Assembly: GCF_019112545.1 (NCBI RefSeq) | Contig: NW_025064906.1 | Coordinates: 33,175-97,174, forward strand | From: Guyanagaster necrorhizus | Lineage: Eukaryota; Basidiomycota; Agaricomycetes; Agaricales; Physalacriaceae | DNA length: 64,000 nt | Direction of reading: 5' to 3' | Shown here: positions 22,660-35,002 of the stretch, piece by piece | Layout: each line of letters starts with the position of its first letter | Numbering within the stretch: the first letter of the stretch is position 1 | Program-made: the position numbers and the translations under genes | Notes under the pieces: generated by a model | The model's database searches: none | The model's input: the letters and a program-made list of their open reading frames with translations, nothing else | What the model was told of the DNA's origin: nothing

Positions 22660-24060
22660 TATCACCCCCAATCACCTCTTCTATGATATCTCTCTCTGTC
22701 AGAGCCTTCTTCCAGCCCATGCCTAGAGCCATACCTAAGGCCAGATCTAGTGGCATGAATGAAGGGCACACTATGAAAGAAAAAGAACTCTGACCAGCAG
22801 TTGGATCCCCTTAAACAACTGATAGATGCAATGAGCATCAGAACACAGGGTTCTGAAACCCTTAGATCCTGCTGCACTTCTCTCCAGTCCTAGACTATAA
22901 AGACAAGAACCTTCCCAATGACTTCTTTGAAGAGTCACTATCACTCAACCCTTCTACTGTCATCCACAAACCCAGCATTGGAGACTGTGTCCAGAACTCT
23001 ATTGATGAGATTGCAAGACTTGTAGAAAGAGATTCTAGGTATATCACTCTCCATGAGAGTTCTTTCTCTTTAACCTCTAGTTCTCTTTTCTCAACACTCA
23101 GCCACTTTAGAGAAACTAGCATCCACTACTTGGCAAGAAAGAAGATCAAGCAGTAAGAAAGAGAAGATTATAATCTCTCAGAGGAGAAGCAAAAGCATCT
23201 TGAGCAGGAAGCCAACAAAGAAGCTGCTTAGTAAGAGTGAGAGGCTGATGATGCCTACTACAAATACCAATAATGACAGCAAGCTAGAGCAGTACAGGCT
23301 GCCAAGTGGAGATCAGCCTCCTCTGAGCATTATAGACTATATGAGAGAGGAGAAGGAGACTTATACTATAAAGAGAAAGGAGGTAGGTTTCCTGCAACAA
23401 TCACTGAATAGACTCAGCAGATTGAAATCACCAATCCACCACCATCCAGTACTATTGATGATAGCAATGAACCCTAAGAGTGGCCTGAGTGGGGCTCTGA
23501 CAATAAAAATGACCTCTGGTCTGCAGATTGGTAGGCTAATGCTGAAGTATATGCCACTGACAAAGCAAGAAACCTTGACAATGACTAAGAGCTTTTATCC
23601 TCCACTTATGAAGAAAGCATGGAAAGCAGCAGCTCACTCCTCTCTGATGTCAGCTCAATTGTTGGAGGCTATAGGCTTTGGGTCTCTCCTGAGACCAGAG
23701 TCTCCAACAGAGCCCTCCAATGATTCCTACACAGACATATTGCTGCTCTCTTCCTCAACAATGACTTCTACAGGGATTTCTGCTAATATAGTGAGGGAGT
23801 GAAGAGAGAGAGAGAGAGAGAGAAACAGGAATCAGAGAGCCAGAAGAGTCAGATCCTCTCAACCTCAGCAACAACCTTCTACTCAATCCTCAGATGCTGG
23901 AACCTGAGTTCATGGGAAGCTCACCAGTGATGATTCATGCTCTTGAACCATCTATCTATAATCTGCCCAATGACTTCCCTGAAAGAGACAGTGAGGAAGA
24001 CAACAAGAGAGAGATTGATGAGAATGAGAAGGAGGATCTTCTAATTGAGAGTGATTTCTG
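22660..24060 (+). pseudogene. gag: gag of element E, N-terminal part
   Basis: Follows the 5' leader. A decayed frame with Leu/Glu/Gln/Arg-rich coiled-coil character (for example SEEKQKHLEQEANKEAA, about 23,175) corresponds to the N-terminal Gag extension seen in D and F. It ends where G inserted (TTCTG, 24056-24060) and continues at 47973. It contains many stops. A GA dinucleotide run is at 23803-23822. Confidence 0.65.
23803..23822. repeat. (AG)10 microsatellite
   Basis: Twenty bases of pure AG repeat inside the decayed gag of E, in a Glu/Arg-coding stretch. Confidence 0.9.
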
Positions 24061-24520
24061 TGTTAGACCCAAGCATCATGTGAACAGATACACATGATAA
24101 ACAGGTGTCATCTCACACCTCAGGTGATTGGCTGAGTTCACTTATGCATATGCTGATCTGTGTGTTATAAGGCCTTAGGATTGGCTCAAAGATAGAATGG
24201 TATAAGAGAAAACTTTAGCTCAAAGCTGGAGACTACCAGTGAGAGCAAGCCTGCTTAAATACTATACAAGTTTATGGCTAATTATACTACTTTCTATTGT
24301 GTATTGTCAAGTCCTTTGTGTCATTGTCCTTGAGCATCACTACTGTATATAAAAGGGTTCTTGTGCATCATTGGGCAGCCCTGTTGTATTGAAAGATAAT
24401 GACAGACTCAGCTTGTTGTGCTGATAAAGCCTTGTCCCATAGTATTAAATGCTTGCCTTGGTGCTCTGACTAAGCATAAATAAAGGTTATTAAGGAAAAA
24501 GAAATAGTAAAATCATAACA
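24061..24520 (-). repeat. 3' LTR of element G
   Basis: 460 bp in minus orientation; on the plus strand it begins TGTTAGACCC and ends AATCATAACA. It is followed by TTACTCCCTC, the complement of the polypurine tract. Confidence 0.92.
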
Positions 24521-24553
24521 TTACTCCCTCTATAAGACCATCATCCTGATGGC

Positions 24554-25497
24554 TTAATTTAGAGGTAAGGAGGCTTCTTATGATATTTATGGGCAATAAC
24601 TGTAAAGGTCAGTTAATACTTTGTTCATAGTCATATATGATGTCTATGTGTTTTTTGTTAATCCACCAGTTTGACTCTAGATCATACCCTTTTCAACTGA
24701 TAAGATAGTCCACTGTAGTGGTCATACTTTTGCTGCATGCCTTGACCTTTTGTAGTTTGTGATTCAATACTTGATCAATTTCATAATGTTCCTCATTGTT
24801 GATCAGATCTGACAGTGGTGGTGAGAGTCATTTTTGGTTGGAGAATAATGGCATGATGTATAGCATCAGGAGTGTTTTGTTAAAAACATTATGGATTTTC
24901 CAAGTGGAGGGTAATCAGAGCTTATATGCTGAACTGCTGATCTTAGCTATGATAGGGAATAGCCTTATTTGCTTGTCAGTGAGTTTTTGTTTTGGGTGAG
25001 AGAGATGAAGGTTCATCATGTCTAGTCATACTTTGTTGTTTATGGAATATTCATATGCAAGGCAATGGTGTCAGTCATAATTCTTCTTCATTGTTATGGC
25101 AGCCTTTTCAAAGGCTACCCTTATTTTATTGTGAATTTTCACTATTATAGTGACAAATTCTGTAGAGGCAGGAGTTGTTGTGTGTGATCATTCTTACTTT
25201 GATGAAATTCATTCATATACTCTCCTCACTGATGATGACTCCCAGGTATTTAGTTTTGAGTATCTCAAACTCACACTTCTCTGTCTTGAGAAATAATGTG
25301 TGTTTTTTTATTAGCATCAGTATCTGACACACTAGCTTCTGATGTTTTTCCTTTGTTTTAGACATAATTAAGATGTCATTGAGGTAGATAATTATCTTTT
25401 CAGTGGTGATAAGATCTTTAAAGATGTCATTCATCATCCACTGGAATGTTGCAGGCAAGTTGGTGAGTCCAAAGAACATAACCATTAGCTTAAACAG
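24554..25497 (-). pseudogene. pol: pol of element G, chromodomain and RT pieces
   Basis: Reading on the minus strand, 25497-25210 is RT (MFFGLTNLPATFQWMMNDIF, active site YLND at 25375-25386 instead of YLDD). At about 25,195 the RT thumb passes directly into the integrase C-terminal region, so RNase H and most of the integrase are deleted. A decayed chromodomain follows to the stop at 24554-24556. The upstream half of pol lies at 33556-35002, beyond element F. Confidence 0.75.
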
Positions 25498-25963
25498 TGT
25501 TAGGCCCAAGCATCATGTAAACTGATACACATGATAAACAGATGTCTCTTCACACTTCAAGGGATCAGCTGAGTCCACTAGTGTGTACTGCATTTGGTGT
25601 GTCACAAGGTCTGATAGTAGACTCGAGGTAAAATAGTGATTATAAACTTTAGCTTGAAGCTGGAGATTACCAGTGAGAGCTAGCCTTCTTAAATATATTA
25701 TATAGTCTGCTAATAATACTTTATACTAATTGTGCATTTCTCTGTTCTAGTCACTCATTGTCCTTGAGCATCATTATCATATATAAAAGGTTGATTGTGT
25801 GTTTGTCATTAGATGTCAGTTGCATCAAAGAACCATGGCAAAGTTAGTTTGTTGTGATGACTAAGCCTTTCTATAGTCCTAAGCATTTGTCTTTGACACC
25901 TTGACTAAGCATAAATAGAGGCTTCATAGTGAAGAAGAGGAAAAGAATGGAAAAATCATAACA
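25498..25963 (-). repeat. 3' LTR of element F
   Basis: 466 bp. The plus strand begins TGTTAGGCCC and ends AATCATAACA, then TTACCCCCTC, the complement of the polypurine tract. It differs from the 469-bp partner almost only by transitions. Confidence 0.94.
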
Positions 25964-25996
25964 TTACCCCCTCTTTAAGACCATCATCTCGATGGC

Positions 25997-28900
25997 TTAA
26001 TTTAAGGATAATTTGTAGTTGTGAATTGCTTCTGCAGTGTTCATTAGTTTTTCATTGACCCATTGATTGGATTCAGGGCCATATCCTTTCCAGCTAATCA
26101 GATAATCAACTGTAGTCATCATTCTTCCATCTTTTGCTTTGATTTTGTGCAGCTTGTGGTTTAACACTTGATCGATTTCATAATGTTCTTCATTATCAAT
26201 TAGGTCTGGTGGTGGAGAGGAGGGTCTGTTCTGGTTCAGAAAGGCAGGTGCGACATATGAGATTAAAAGTGTTTCATTGAAGACATTGTGGATTTTCCAG
26301 GATGTTAGGAGTTGGAGTTTATAAGTGCTGCTGCCAACTTTGGAGATGATTTGGAAAGGGCCCATGTTTTTGTCACTGAGCTTTCATTTTGGATGTGGCA
26401 GATAGAGATTCATAGTGTCCAACCAAACCTTGTCGTTGATAGAGTATGCATGAGAGAAGTGACAGTGTTTGTTGTATTGTGCTTTCATGGAAGCAGCTGC
26501 CTTTTCCAGTGCTATTTTTGTCTCATTATAGATTTTTTCTATAGTGCCAATGAAGTCCATAGAAGTGAGTGTGGTAGTTTGGTGACGTTCTGTTTGGGTA
26601 ACATTTGGGTGTCTTTCATAATTAATGAAAAATAGTGTCTTTTCCATTGCCAAGTGTACTTAGTTATTATGCTGGAAGGCTGTGAGAGCCAACCATTCTA
26701 CCCAGTCATCCTGTCAGTAATTGATGAAGAGACAGAGGTATTTTTGACCTCCTGGTTGATGCATTCTGTTTGGCCATTGGTTTGTGAGTGATATGCAGTT
26801 GATGTATTGTGCTTAATGTGTAGAAGTTGACAAAGGTCATCCAAGAACTTGAAGATGAACTGCAGTCTTTGGTCTGAAATGATGACTTGTGGCATACTGT
26901 ACTTCATGTATACCTTGTCTCATAGGATTTTCACCCACCCTTCTGAGGTTAATTCAGTCAAACAGGTAATCAGAATAATTGCTTTTGAGAATCAATCAAC
27001 AATGATGATGATAGCATCATATCCATTGCAGTCCAGTAGTCTGATGATCATGTCTACTGAGATATGGGTCCATGGTGTCAACGGAATCTTGTTTGAGTGT
27101 AAAGAGGCAGGTCAGCTCTGCATTGATGATTTTCCACATTGACAGACTTCACAGGCCTTGACATATGCAGTGATATTGATGCCTATTTTGGGCCACCAAT
27201 ACTCTCGCAACACTAGTTCCTTCATTTTGGCTATACTAGAGTGTCTTACTGTAGCATGATTATGGCAGGTAGCAATAATCTTGCCTCATAGTCCTTAGTC
27301 CCTTGGGATATAGATCTGTCTATCATATTAGATCAAGCCACCTTTCTTTATCATCCCTCATTCATGATTGAGGGAAGGGGCCACTCATTGGTTCTATTTG
27401 TGACTATCATGAGTTGCACTCTTTATACACTCATGAATCTCCTCCTCTGTCAGCATTATCATGGCCCAGAAATGTTCAGGTCATAACAATATCACTCCTT
27501 TGTTGTTGGTCCCCCCTTGGTTGTGATCTGCTCTCCAGCTAAGTAGATCTGCTTTCTTGTTGGTGGTACCAGCTTTGTGATAAAGTATATATTGATACTA
27601 GCTTAATTCTGTAACCCATCTTGCTTGCTGGTGGTTTAGTTTCTGGAGTTGCCAGAAATATTAGAGGTTTTGGTGATCAGTCCAGATCTCAAAGATCTCA
27701 GTTGCTCCAATGAGATAATGTTGCCACTCTTCCAGAGTGAGCATGATGGCAAGGAGCTCCTTATCATATATTTCATAGTTCCACTCTGTGACCATCAGCA
27801 CCTTTGACAAAAATGCAACTGGCTGCCATTTGCTGTTTTGTTCTTGGGACAGTATGGCTCTAATGGCTCCCTCGCTAGAGTCAGCTTCGACCTGAAACTT
27901 TTCTTCCTGGGTTGGGATGGCGAGTATGACATCCTTGGCCAGTCATCACTTTAGATCATCAAAGGTGGTCTGTTGAGAAATACCTCAAGTCCAAGAGACA
28001 TTGCCAGTCAACTGTGTCATCAGGCAGACTACTTTGCTGTAATCCCAGATGAAACACTGATAAAAGTTTGTGAATCCAAGAAACAACTGTAGTTCTTTCT
28101 TCTTGATTGGGATTGGCCATTCCATTACTCTGGCAACCTTGATCAGATCTATTTGGATGCTTCCTTCCACAATGATGACCCCTAAGTATTCTGTTTCAAG
28201 TACTTCAAATTCACATTTTTTGGCCTTGAGAAACAATTTATGTTTCCTCATGAGGGCTAGTACTTGTTGCACCAATCTCCTGTGCTTCTTCTTCATTTTG
28301 GACATGATCAGAATATCATCAAGATAGATGATGACCTTTCCAGTGGCAATAAGGTCTTTGAATATGTTGTTCATCATCCACTGGAATGTGGCAGGGGAGT
28401 TGGTGAGTCCAAAGAACATGACTGTTGGTTTGAACAGTCTCTGGTTGGTTCTGAATGTGGCTTTCCACTCATCTCCTTCTCTGATGCGGACATTGTGTTA
28501 CTTCCACCAGATGTCAAGCTTTGTGTAGTATTTAGCTTCTTGGAGTTTATCCATCAACTTGGAGATTAACAGCAGGGGATATTGATTCTTGATGGTCATC
28601 TCATTCAATTTCCAGTAATCTTGGACTGGTCATAGTTTGCCATCTTTCTTTTTGACAAAGAAGAAGAGTGATGCCATAGGGAATTTGGAAGGTCAGATCC
28701 TCCCACTGGACAGATTTTTGTTGAGGAACTTGTCAAGTTCCTGCTGCTCATTAATCTCCAGTGAGTAGGTTTTGCAGTCAAGATTCATATTGGCATTTGA
28801 AATGAGCTCGATGGTATGGTCTCAGGGTTTAGGCACCAGGAGTTCATTGAAGCTTTCCTGTTCAAATAAATCCTAGTAGTCTCAGGCTCACTCAGGTATT

Positions 28901-29885
28901 ATTTCTTTAAACATCTTTTCTCTCTTCTGCTCATTGGCTTTGGCAGCCAGGTTGTTAGCATGATGAACCATCTGGACATGTATTTCCTGTTGGAGGGTGA
29001 CCGCCAAGATGGTCTCTCCATCCTCTATTTTTTTATCTCATCAGTCATCAGGATCTTTGTCAGATAACTCAAAGAGGATTTTCCAGCACCTACATTGGGC
29101 AAATGTAATTTGTCTGGTTTTTCAATTGACCAGTAGATTATGATGTATGAGCCAATCATGTCCAAGGAAGACTTTCTTGGTCCTGAGATCTGTGACTGTA
29201 AGATCGATCTGCTCTGAATGATCTCTGATGGTGAGTCTAAGCTCCACAAACTCAGTGATTGAGCCAGCCTGGTTTTTAGTTCTGTCTGCATTATAGACTG
29301 GAATTGAAGCTGCTATGGCTTGAGTTAGAAGTTTGTGCTTGTTGACAAAAGCATGATTAATAGAGCTCCCAGTGCACCTGCTGTTGATAAGCACAGTTAT
29401 CACATAAGTGGTTTGGGTTGTGAGAGTTTCAATCTGGGCTTTGGTGGTTAAGTCTTATTCCATAGTTTTGGATTGTCGAATGAATTTTCACAGTCCCTTT
29501 AGCTCATTGAGCCATTCCAGAGCTTGACAGCATTCAGCCTTCTTTATTCCTTCTATTATTTCATCAATGATTTCTTCAGCTTAGATTCAATGAATCCAAT
29601 TCTTGAGTACTGCTTTTGCTGCAGCTTTGGTTGTAGCATCTTTGATAGCCCTCCAGGTCCATTTAGTGTCAAATGGTTTGAGCCAAGTTCTGAGGCTCTC
29701 TGTCTCTGTTCAGCCCAAAGATGTTTGAGTTTCATGATGTGATTCTTTGATGTGTAGGGTACAACTGGGTATATTCGAATGCTCAACATAAACAGGCATA
29801 TGAGTATCTACAGAGGTACTGTCAGTTCAACTAGTGGCTGAAATTCACATGCCATGAGTCCTTTTGGCCAGTCCAGTGGAATCAC
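25997..29885 (-). pseudogene. pol: pol of element F
   Basis: Read from 29,885 downwards in the -1 frame relative to gag. The protease reads LINSRCTGSSIN at about 29,375, where relatives have DSG: both catalytic Asp and Gly are changed (D to N, G to R). RT is well preserved, with MFFGLTNSPATFQWMM and an intact YLDD (28315-28326). RNase H, the integrase zinc finger and the core (ISDQRLQF and QTNGQTE, 26,760-26,880) follow. The last 122 codons (25997-26365) are uninterrupted and end in a chromodomain, VDYLISWKGYGPESNQWV. Stop TAA 25997-25999. Confidence 0.88.
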
Positions 29886-32830
29886 TCACTGGCTGGCCTC
29901 GCCTTTTGCTTTCTCAGCCTTGGTCTCTTCACTGAGCCCCTCTTCTTCCTTTTGTAGTTTGGCAATTTAGGCCTGAATGTTCTTGCATGTCCTTTTCTTT
30001 TTAGGACAGTTCTTTGCCATGTGCCTCTTTTAACTGCAATTGAAGCATTTTCCTTCCTTCTTTATTTGATCAATGTCCATCTGTTTTCCTGCCCCTGTAT
30101 ACATAGTTCCTGTTCCAGTTTTATAGAAGATTGAGGCCAAAGAGGTTCCCTGTGGTTTCTCAGCAGTTGTCTTCAAGTTCTTGTTTGAGGTTGGTGGGGT
30201 CAGCTTCTTGACATAATCTTGTAAGGTTGATGATTCTGCTTTCTGCCTTTGCCACTCCTTGTACATTTCAATGATTCTTTCCTTCCATTTATCATATCCT
30301 ACCAGCATTAGCATTTTGATGCTGATAGTGGAAATCATCATTATGTATGAGGAGGAAACACCTCGCTTGAGAGCCTCAACTATTTGTCTATCTTGGGCTG
30401 TATCCTCCTGGATGCCTGCTAGTTTGGTGAGCTGCTCCAGCTTATCAAAAGTCTGTTGCTGCTTTATCTCCTATCTTGTATTCCTTGATCTTTTGCTTAT
30501 ATACTTCTTGTACTGCTGGATCAATGAATTTGTTGTTCAGCATTTGTTTAAACACCAGCCATGAAGGGTACTGGTAGTGCTGTTGAGTGTTTGATTGAAA
30601 ATTGGGAGAGATAAGGATCCACTATGTCTTTACCTTCTCTTTGAGATAAGATGTGACAAAGGCCACTTTGTTCATGTCAGTCTCCAAGTACCTGATATAG
30701 ACCTCAAAATATTGTTCGCAATTGATAAGAAAGCGATCAATATCATCAGAAGCTCCTTTGAAGGGGCGGGGCTTTCATAGGAGGTCAGAGCAACATTGGA
30801 GGATAGCCACATCATAGGATAATACACTCATTGGATTGGGCCATTCAGAGAATGGGGGCTGATGCCACTTATGTAGTGGTCCCAGGAATAAATGAAGAGA
30901 GTTGTCATCTGCAATGAAACTCTCATAGGGTAACTTTTCTCTTCGGATGATTACTCTATCTCAAATCATGAACCCCAACTGTACTGCTTCTGAGTCATCT
31001 CAAATTGGTTTCTTCTCAGTGTTGCTTCTCATGGCTTCATCAGATGGGGGCTGAGTCCCCAAAAGTCTGCTTCTCTTGCCAGTCCAGAGATTTCAGTAGC
31101 TGATAGGCCTTTCTTTCAGCAATGGTGAAGATTAGGATAGCCAAGTTGCTGTTGATCAAGATGAAGAAGCAGAGTACAAAAAGGTGCTTTAGATTGATGG
31201 AGCCATGTACACAGCTCACTTTGGGGTTATGGCTGGGGATAGTAGCATGGGGCATACAAGTGCCAGTGCCTGATATGCTGGTGGTCTTTGAACTTGGTCT
31301 TTAGAATGCTGGCTATTATATTAGGTTGCAGCATAGTCAGTTGCTGCATACCTTAAGATCTCTGTGTAGTCATCAGTTATAGCATGAAGATATAATTGTC
31401 CTAATGGTGATGCTACCTAGATAGCATCTCGCCATAAAAAGTTTACTCCTCTTAGGTAGTACTCTTGGTATTCCTACATCCTTGCTCTCTTTATCTCTTG
31501 TTCCAGCTCTTCTTCATCTGTTGTTTCATATGCAAATCCTCCCCCAGGGTGAGGTGGGTCACTGCTTTCAGTTTTCTCTGTGTCCTCACTGTCCCTTTCC
31601 TCCTCGAGGAGGGAAGCGACAGGTGGATCATAGGAACTCTTGCTCTTCCCCAGCTGTATCATTGTTTTGCTGCCTTGGCTGGGTGCTCAGGCCAGCAGCT
31701 GTAGGATCTGGTGTATCATCATAGGCAGTGGAGGGTTGGCTGCCAATATTGGAGTCATATCGGTTTCCCCCAGCTGCTCTCGCTGTCTCCACTTGCTCAC
31801 GATAGAGGCAGATGTTTTGCTGGTAGTCATCATTGATAAGTTGTCCAACAACCCTACTTTTGAGAAATCCTCAGAGTGCACAGGCAGAGACATGGACATT
31901 GCCAGGGACCTAAAGCTCATAATGTCCAAGGACAGATTCATCACTTCCAAAAGCTGAGTCAGCACTAGAGGTTCATCAGGAGAGAAGGTACTGTGGGGTA
32001 GAGGGCCTATTTCCTCTTCTAGTGCAGGTACTGTTGGCCCAATACTCAGAAGTCCCACTTCATGAAGTGCTGGGTTTTCTGAAGATGGAGATGGAGAGAG
32101 AGAGATCTGCTCATACTGGTGCGAGTACACTGGCGACCTCTGGTCAGAGTCCATACCAGTTTGAGATGTCAGCCTTAGCCAGTCTTTCTCTTTCCACTTC
32201 TTGCTGATGGTCTCTGTTCTGCTCATTGTACTTGGTGGCCACTCTTCTCTGAGACTCCTCTGTCATGACTCTGCTTTCAGATTCATAGCATACTGACTGC
32301 AGCTCATTCCACTGCCTGCATCCTTCTTATCAGATGGCTTCATCATAGTCAAAGAGAATGGTAAAATCTCAGGTTGGGAAATACCAGCGTATAGTTTCTT
32401 CCCATCGTTCTTATCACCTCTGTTCATCATTGGGCTGACTGGTATTTTCTCCCACCCAGGTGCTGGCTGCTGTAGGGGAACAGAAGCTGTGAGGCTGGCT
32501 GCCAAGTGTTAGTATGCAGGATCTTAAAGCCATCTGAGGGGCATCAAAAGAGTCCCAGACACAGTCAGCAATCTCATGGGTCTGGGAGGTGGAAGAGAGG
32601 GTAGGGGACTGCTGGAAGAAGTCCTTCAGGAGGTTCTGGGCTTCTGAGGGGTTTTCTGGTACAAGGATTCTATATCTTCTTGGGATACTATAGTCACAGT
32701 CTCTGGGTTGAGGGAGGTGCTGTCCTCTCTCTTCTTCTTGACCATCCCTCTGATGTGAGCTGCTAGGCCCAGCTTCTGGGGGCTGGTAGGTCATTTGTTG
32801 GGATTCAGGGATGTCATGGAGAGAAAGATC
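29886..32830 (-). pseudogene. gag: gag of element F
   Basis: The most readable Gag of family 2. The N-terminal part (32,414-32,830) is Gln/Glu/Ser/Pro-rich and disordered (QPPEAGPSSSHQRDGQEEE). Long open stretches follow at 31,687-32,226 and an acidic region at 31,474-31,662. A hydrophobic segment (HLFVLCFFILINSNLAILIF) lies near 31,110-31,190. Then come the capsid-like region and the knuckle CFNCSxKRHMAKNC (about 30,010-30,055), with one stop inside it. Gag ends at TGA 29886-29888. The exact start codon is unclear. Stops are few and of the transition type. Confidence 0.78.
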
Positions 32831-33065
32831 AGGGGTTACATTTTACAGAATACATTGAATGTTTTGGAATTCCTGATAGTGTCTGATGGCTCAAGCAGTA
32901 ATAGAATGGTGTCTCCTGCACAGCTGGATGATCACCAAGAGGCCAATCAGTGTTCTGATGATAGAAGAAAGGAGTTCAAAGAACTTGTGATCAAAGTTTG
33001 GGTTTTCATTACTAGGAGGAGGCATTCAGTTTCTCAGCACAATTGGGCTTGAGAAAGGGAAGTAG

Positions 33066-33081
33066 GAAGCTTCAAGCTAAT
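33066..33081 (-). other. Primer-binding site of element F, self-complementary type
   Basis: On the minus strand this follows the 5' LTR. The 13 bases at 33068-33080 (plus strand AGCTTCAAGCTAA) are the exact reverse complement of 33233-33245 inside the same LTR. That position lies about 34 bp downstream of the TATA box TATTTAAG (33272-33279, minus strand). This is the cleanest example of the self-priming layout in the window. Confidence 0.7.
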
Positions 33082-33550
33082 TGTTAGGCCTAAGCATCAT
33101 GTGAACTGATACACATGATAAACAGGTGTCTCTTCACACTTTGAGAGATCAGCTGAGTCCACTAGTGTGTATTGCATTCAGTGTGTCACAAGATCTGATA
33201 GTAGACTCAAGATAGAATGGTGGTTATAAACTTTAGCTTGAAGCTGGAGATTACCAGTGAGAGCTAGCCTCCTTAAATACATTATATGGTCTGCTAATAA
33301 TACTTTATACTAATTGTGCATTTCTCTGTCCTGGTTGCTCATTGTTCTTGAGCATCGTTACCATACATAAAAGGTTGATTGTGTGTTTGTCATTGAATGT
33401 CAGTTGCATCAAAGAACCATGGTGAAGTTAGTTTGTTGTAATGACTAAGCCTTCCCATGGTTCTAAGCACCTGTCTTTGACACCTTGACTAAGCATAAAT
33501 AGGGGCTTCATAGTGAAGAGAAAGAGAAAAAGAACAGAAAAATTATAACA
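33082..33550 (-). repeat. 5' LTR of element F
   Basis: 469 bp. The plus strand begins TGTTAGGCCT and ends AATTATAACA, followed by TSD AACAG. It contains the TATA box (33272-33279, minus strand) and the predicted transcript start. Confidence 0.94.
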
Positions 33551-33555
33551 AACAG

Positions 33556-35002
33556 CCTCTGATTTGTTCTGAATGCAGCCTTTCACTTGTTCTCTTTCTT
33601 GATTCATATATTGTTATATCCCCACTGAATGTCAAGCTTCATATAGTATTTGGTGCCTCTAAGTTTGTTCATTAATTTGGAGATTAATGGAAGGGAATAA
33701 CAGTTCTTGATAGTCATTTTATTGAGCTTCTGATAGTTCTAGACCAGTTGGAGCTTGCTGTCTTTTTTTTAACAAAAAAGAATGAGAATGCCATAGGGGA
33801 TTTTGATGGCTGTATCCTTTCACTGGACAAGTTCTCATCAAGAAATTTGTCAAGCTCTTATTGTTCATTGTATCTGAGTGGGTAAGTTTTGCAATCAAGA
33901 TTGGCATTAGCATTGGGGATCAATTCAATAGTGTGATCCCATGGCTTTGGTTCCAGAAGTTCATTGAAACTTTCCTTTTTGAAAAGGTTCTTGAAGTCTC
34001 ATGCCCATTCTGGTATCATTTCTTTGAATGTTTTCTCTTCTTTCTGTTTATAGGCTTTGGCTGCCAGATTATTAGCATAGTGTATTGCTCAGATATGCAT
34101 TTCTCATTGCATATTGACAGCAAGGATAGTTTTTCTATTCTCTATTTTCTCATCCCAGTAATCTTCAGGATCTTTGTTGAGTAGCTCAAATGATATCTTG
34201 CAGCATCTACACCAGGCAAATGTTATTTTCTCAGTTTTTCAGTTGCTCAGTGAGTTGTGTCTGATCAGCCAGTCATGCTCAAGGAAGACTTTCTTGGTGC
34301 CAAGATCTGTTATGGCTAAGTCAATTCTCTTAAAGTGATCTCTAATTATGAGATATAGCTTGATAAACTCTGTTATTGAGCTGGCCTGATTCTTGGTTCT
34401 ATCAGCATTATAGACTGATATGGGGCCAGCTGTGGCTCATATTGGAAGCTTATGCTTGTTGATGAAAGCATGATTGATTGAGCTTTCAATACAGCCACTG
34501 TCCACCAGAATGGTAACCAAGTGAGTGGTTTAGTTTGTTAGTGTTTTGATCTGGATCTTGACTGTAAGATTCCATCCTATGGTCTTAGTGTGATGAACAT
34601 ATCTCCTTAGTCTCCACAGCTCATTGAGCTACTCTAAGGCTCAACACCTCTCTGCCTTTCTCATTTCTCCAATTACTCTATTGATGACCTCCTCTACTTG
34701 GGTTTTATATATCCAATTCTTGAGTATGGCCTTTGCAGCCTCTTCTGTTAGTGCATCATGAATGGCTCTCCAGGTCCATTCAGTCTCAAATGATTTGAGC
34801 TACTGATTGGAGGCCTCTTCTCCTCTTTGGCCTGAGGGCAGTTGAGTGTTCTTTGGTGATTTTTTGATGTGCATAGCAATAGCAGGTATATTTGAATGCA
34901 TAGATAAGTTAGGCATATTTATAACTACAGAAGTATTATCAGTCTGACTAGCAGCTATAGTTCACACACCATAGAGTTCTTTGGCTGACCCAGTGGAATT
35001 GC
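33556..35002 (-). pseudogene. pol: pol of element G, protease and N-terminal RT
   Basis: Continues G beyond F. Reading down from 35,002, a linker region is followed by the protease region near 34,500 and the beginning of RT to 33,556, where F interrupts it. It is heavily decayed, with no long open frame. It is recognised by its position and by similarity to the same parts of F and D. Confidence 0.7.

Larger units (their letters stand above)
25498..33550 (-). mobile_element. Gypsy element F (family 2), inserted in G, best-preserved copy
   Basis: 8,053 bp, minus strand, perfect TSD AACAG (25493-25497 and 33551-33555) within the RT of G. It retains more CpG and longer open frames than A, D, E or G, which fits a recent insertion. 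It keeps an intact RT YLDD and an uninterrupted chromodomain. It still has nonsense codons and a destroyed protease active site, so it is not autonomous. Confidence 0.94.

Noticed and set aside
26312..26635. Plus-strand frame of 107 codons within element F
   Set aside because: Opposite strand of the well-preserved integrase/chromodomain of F.
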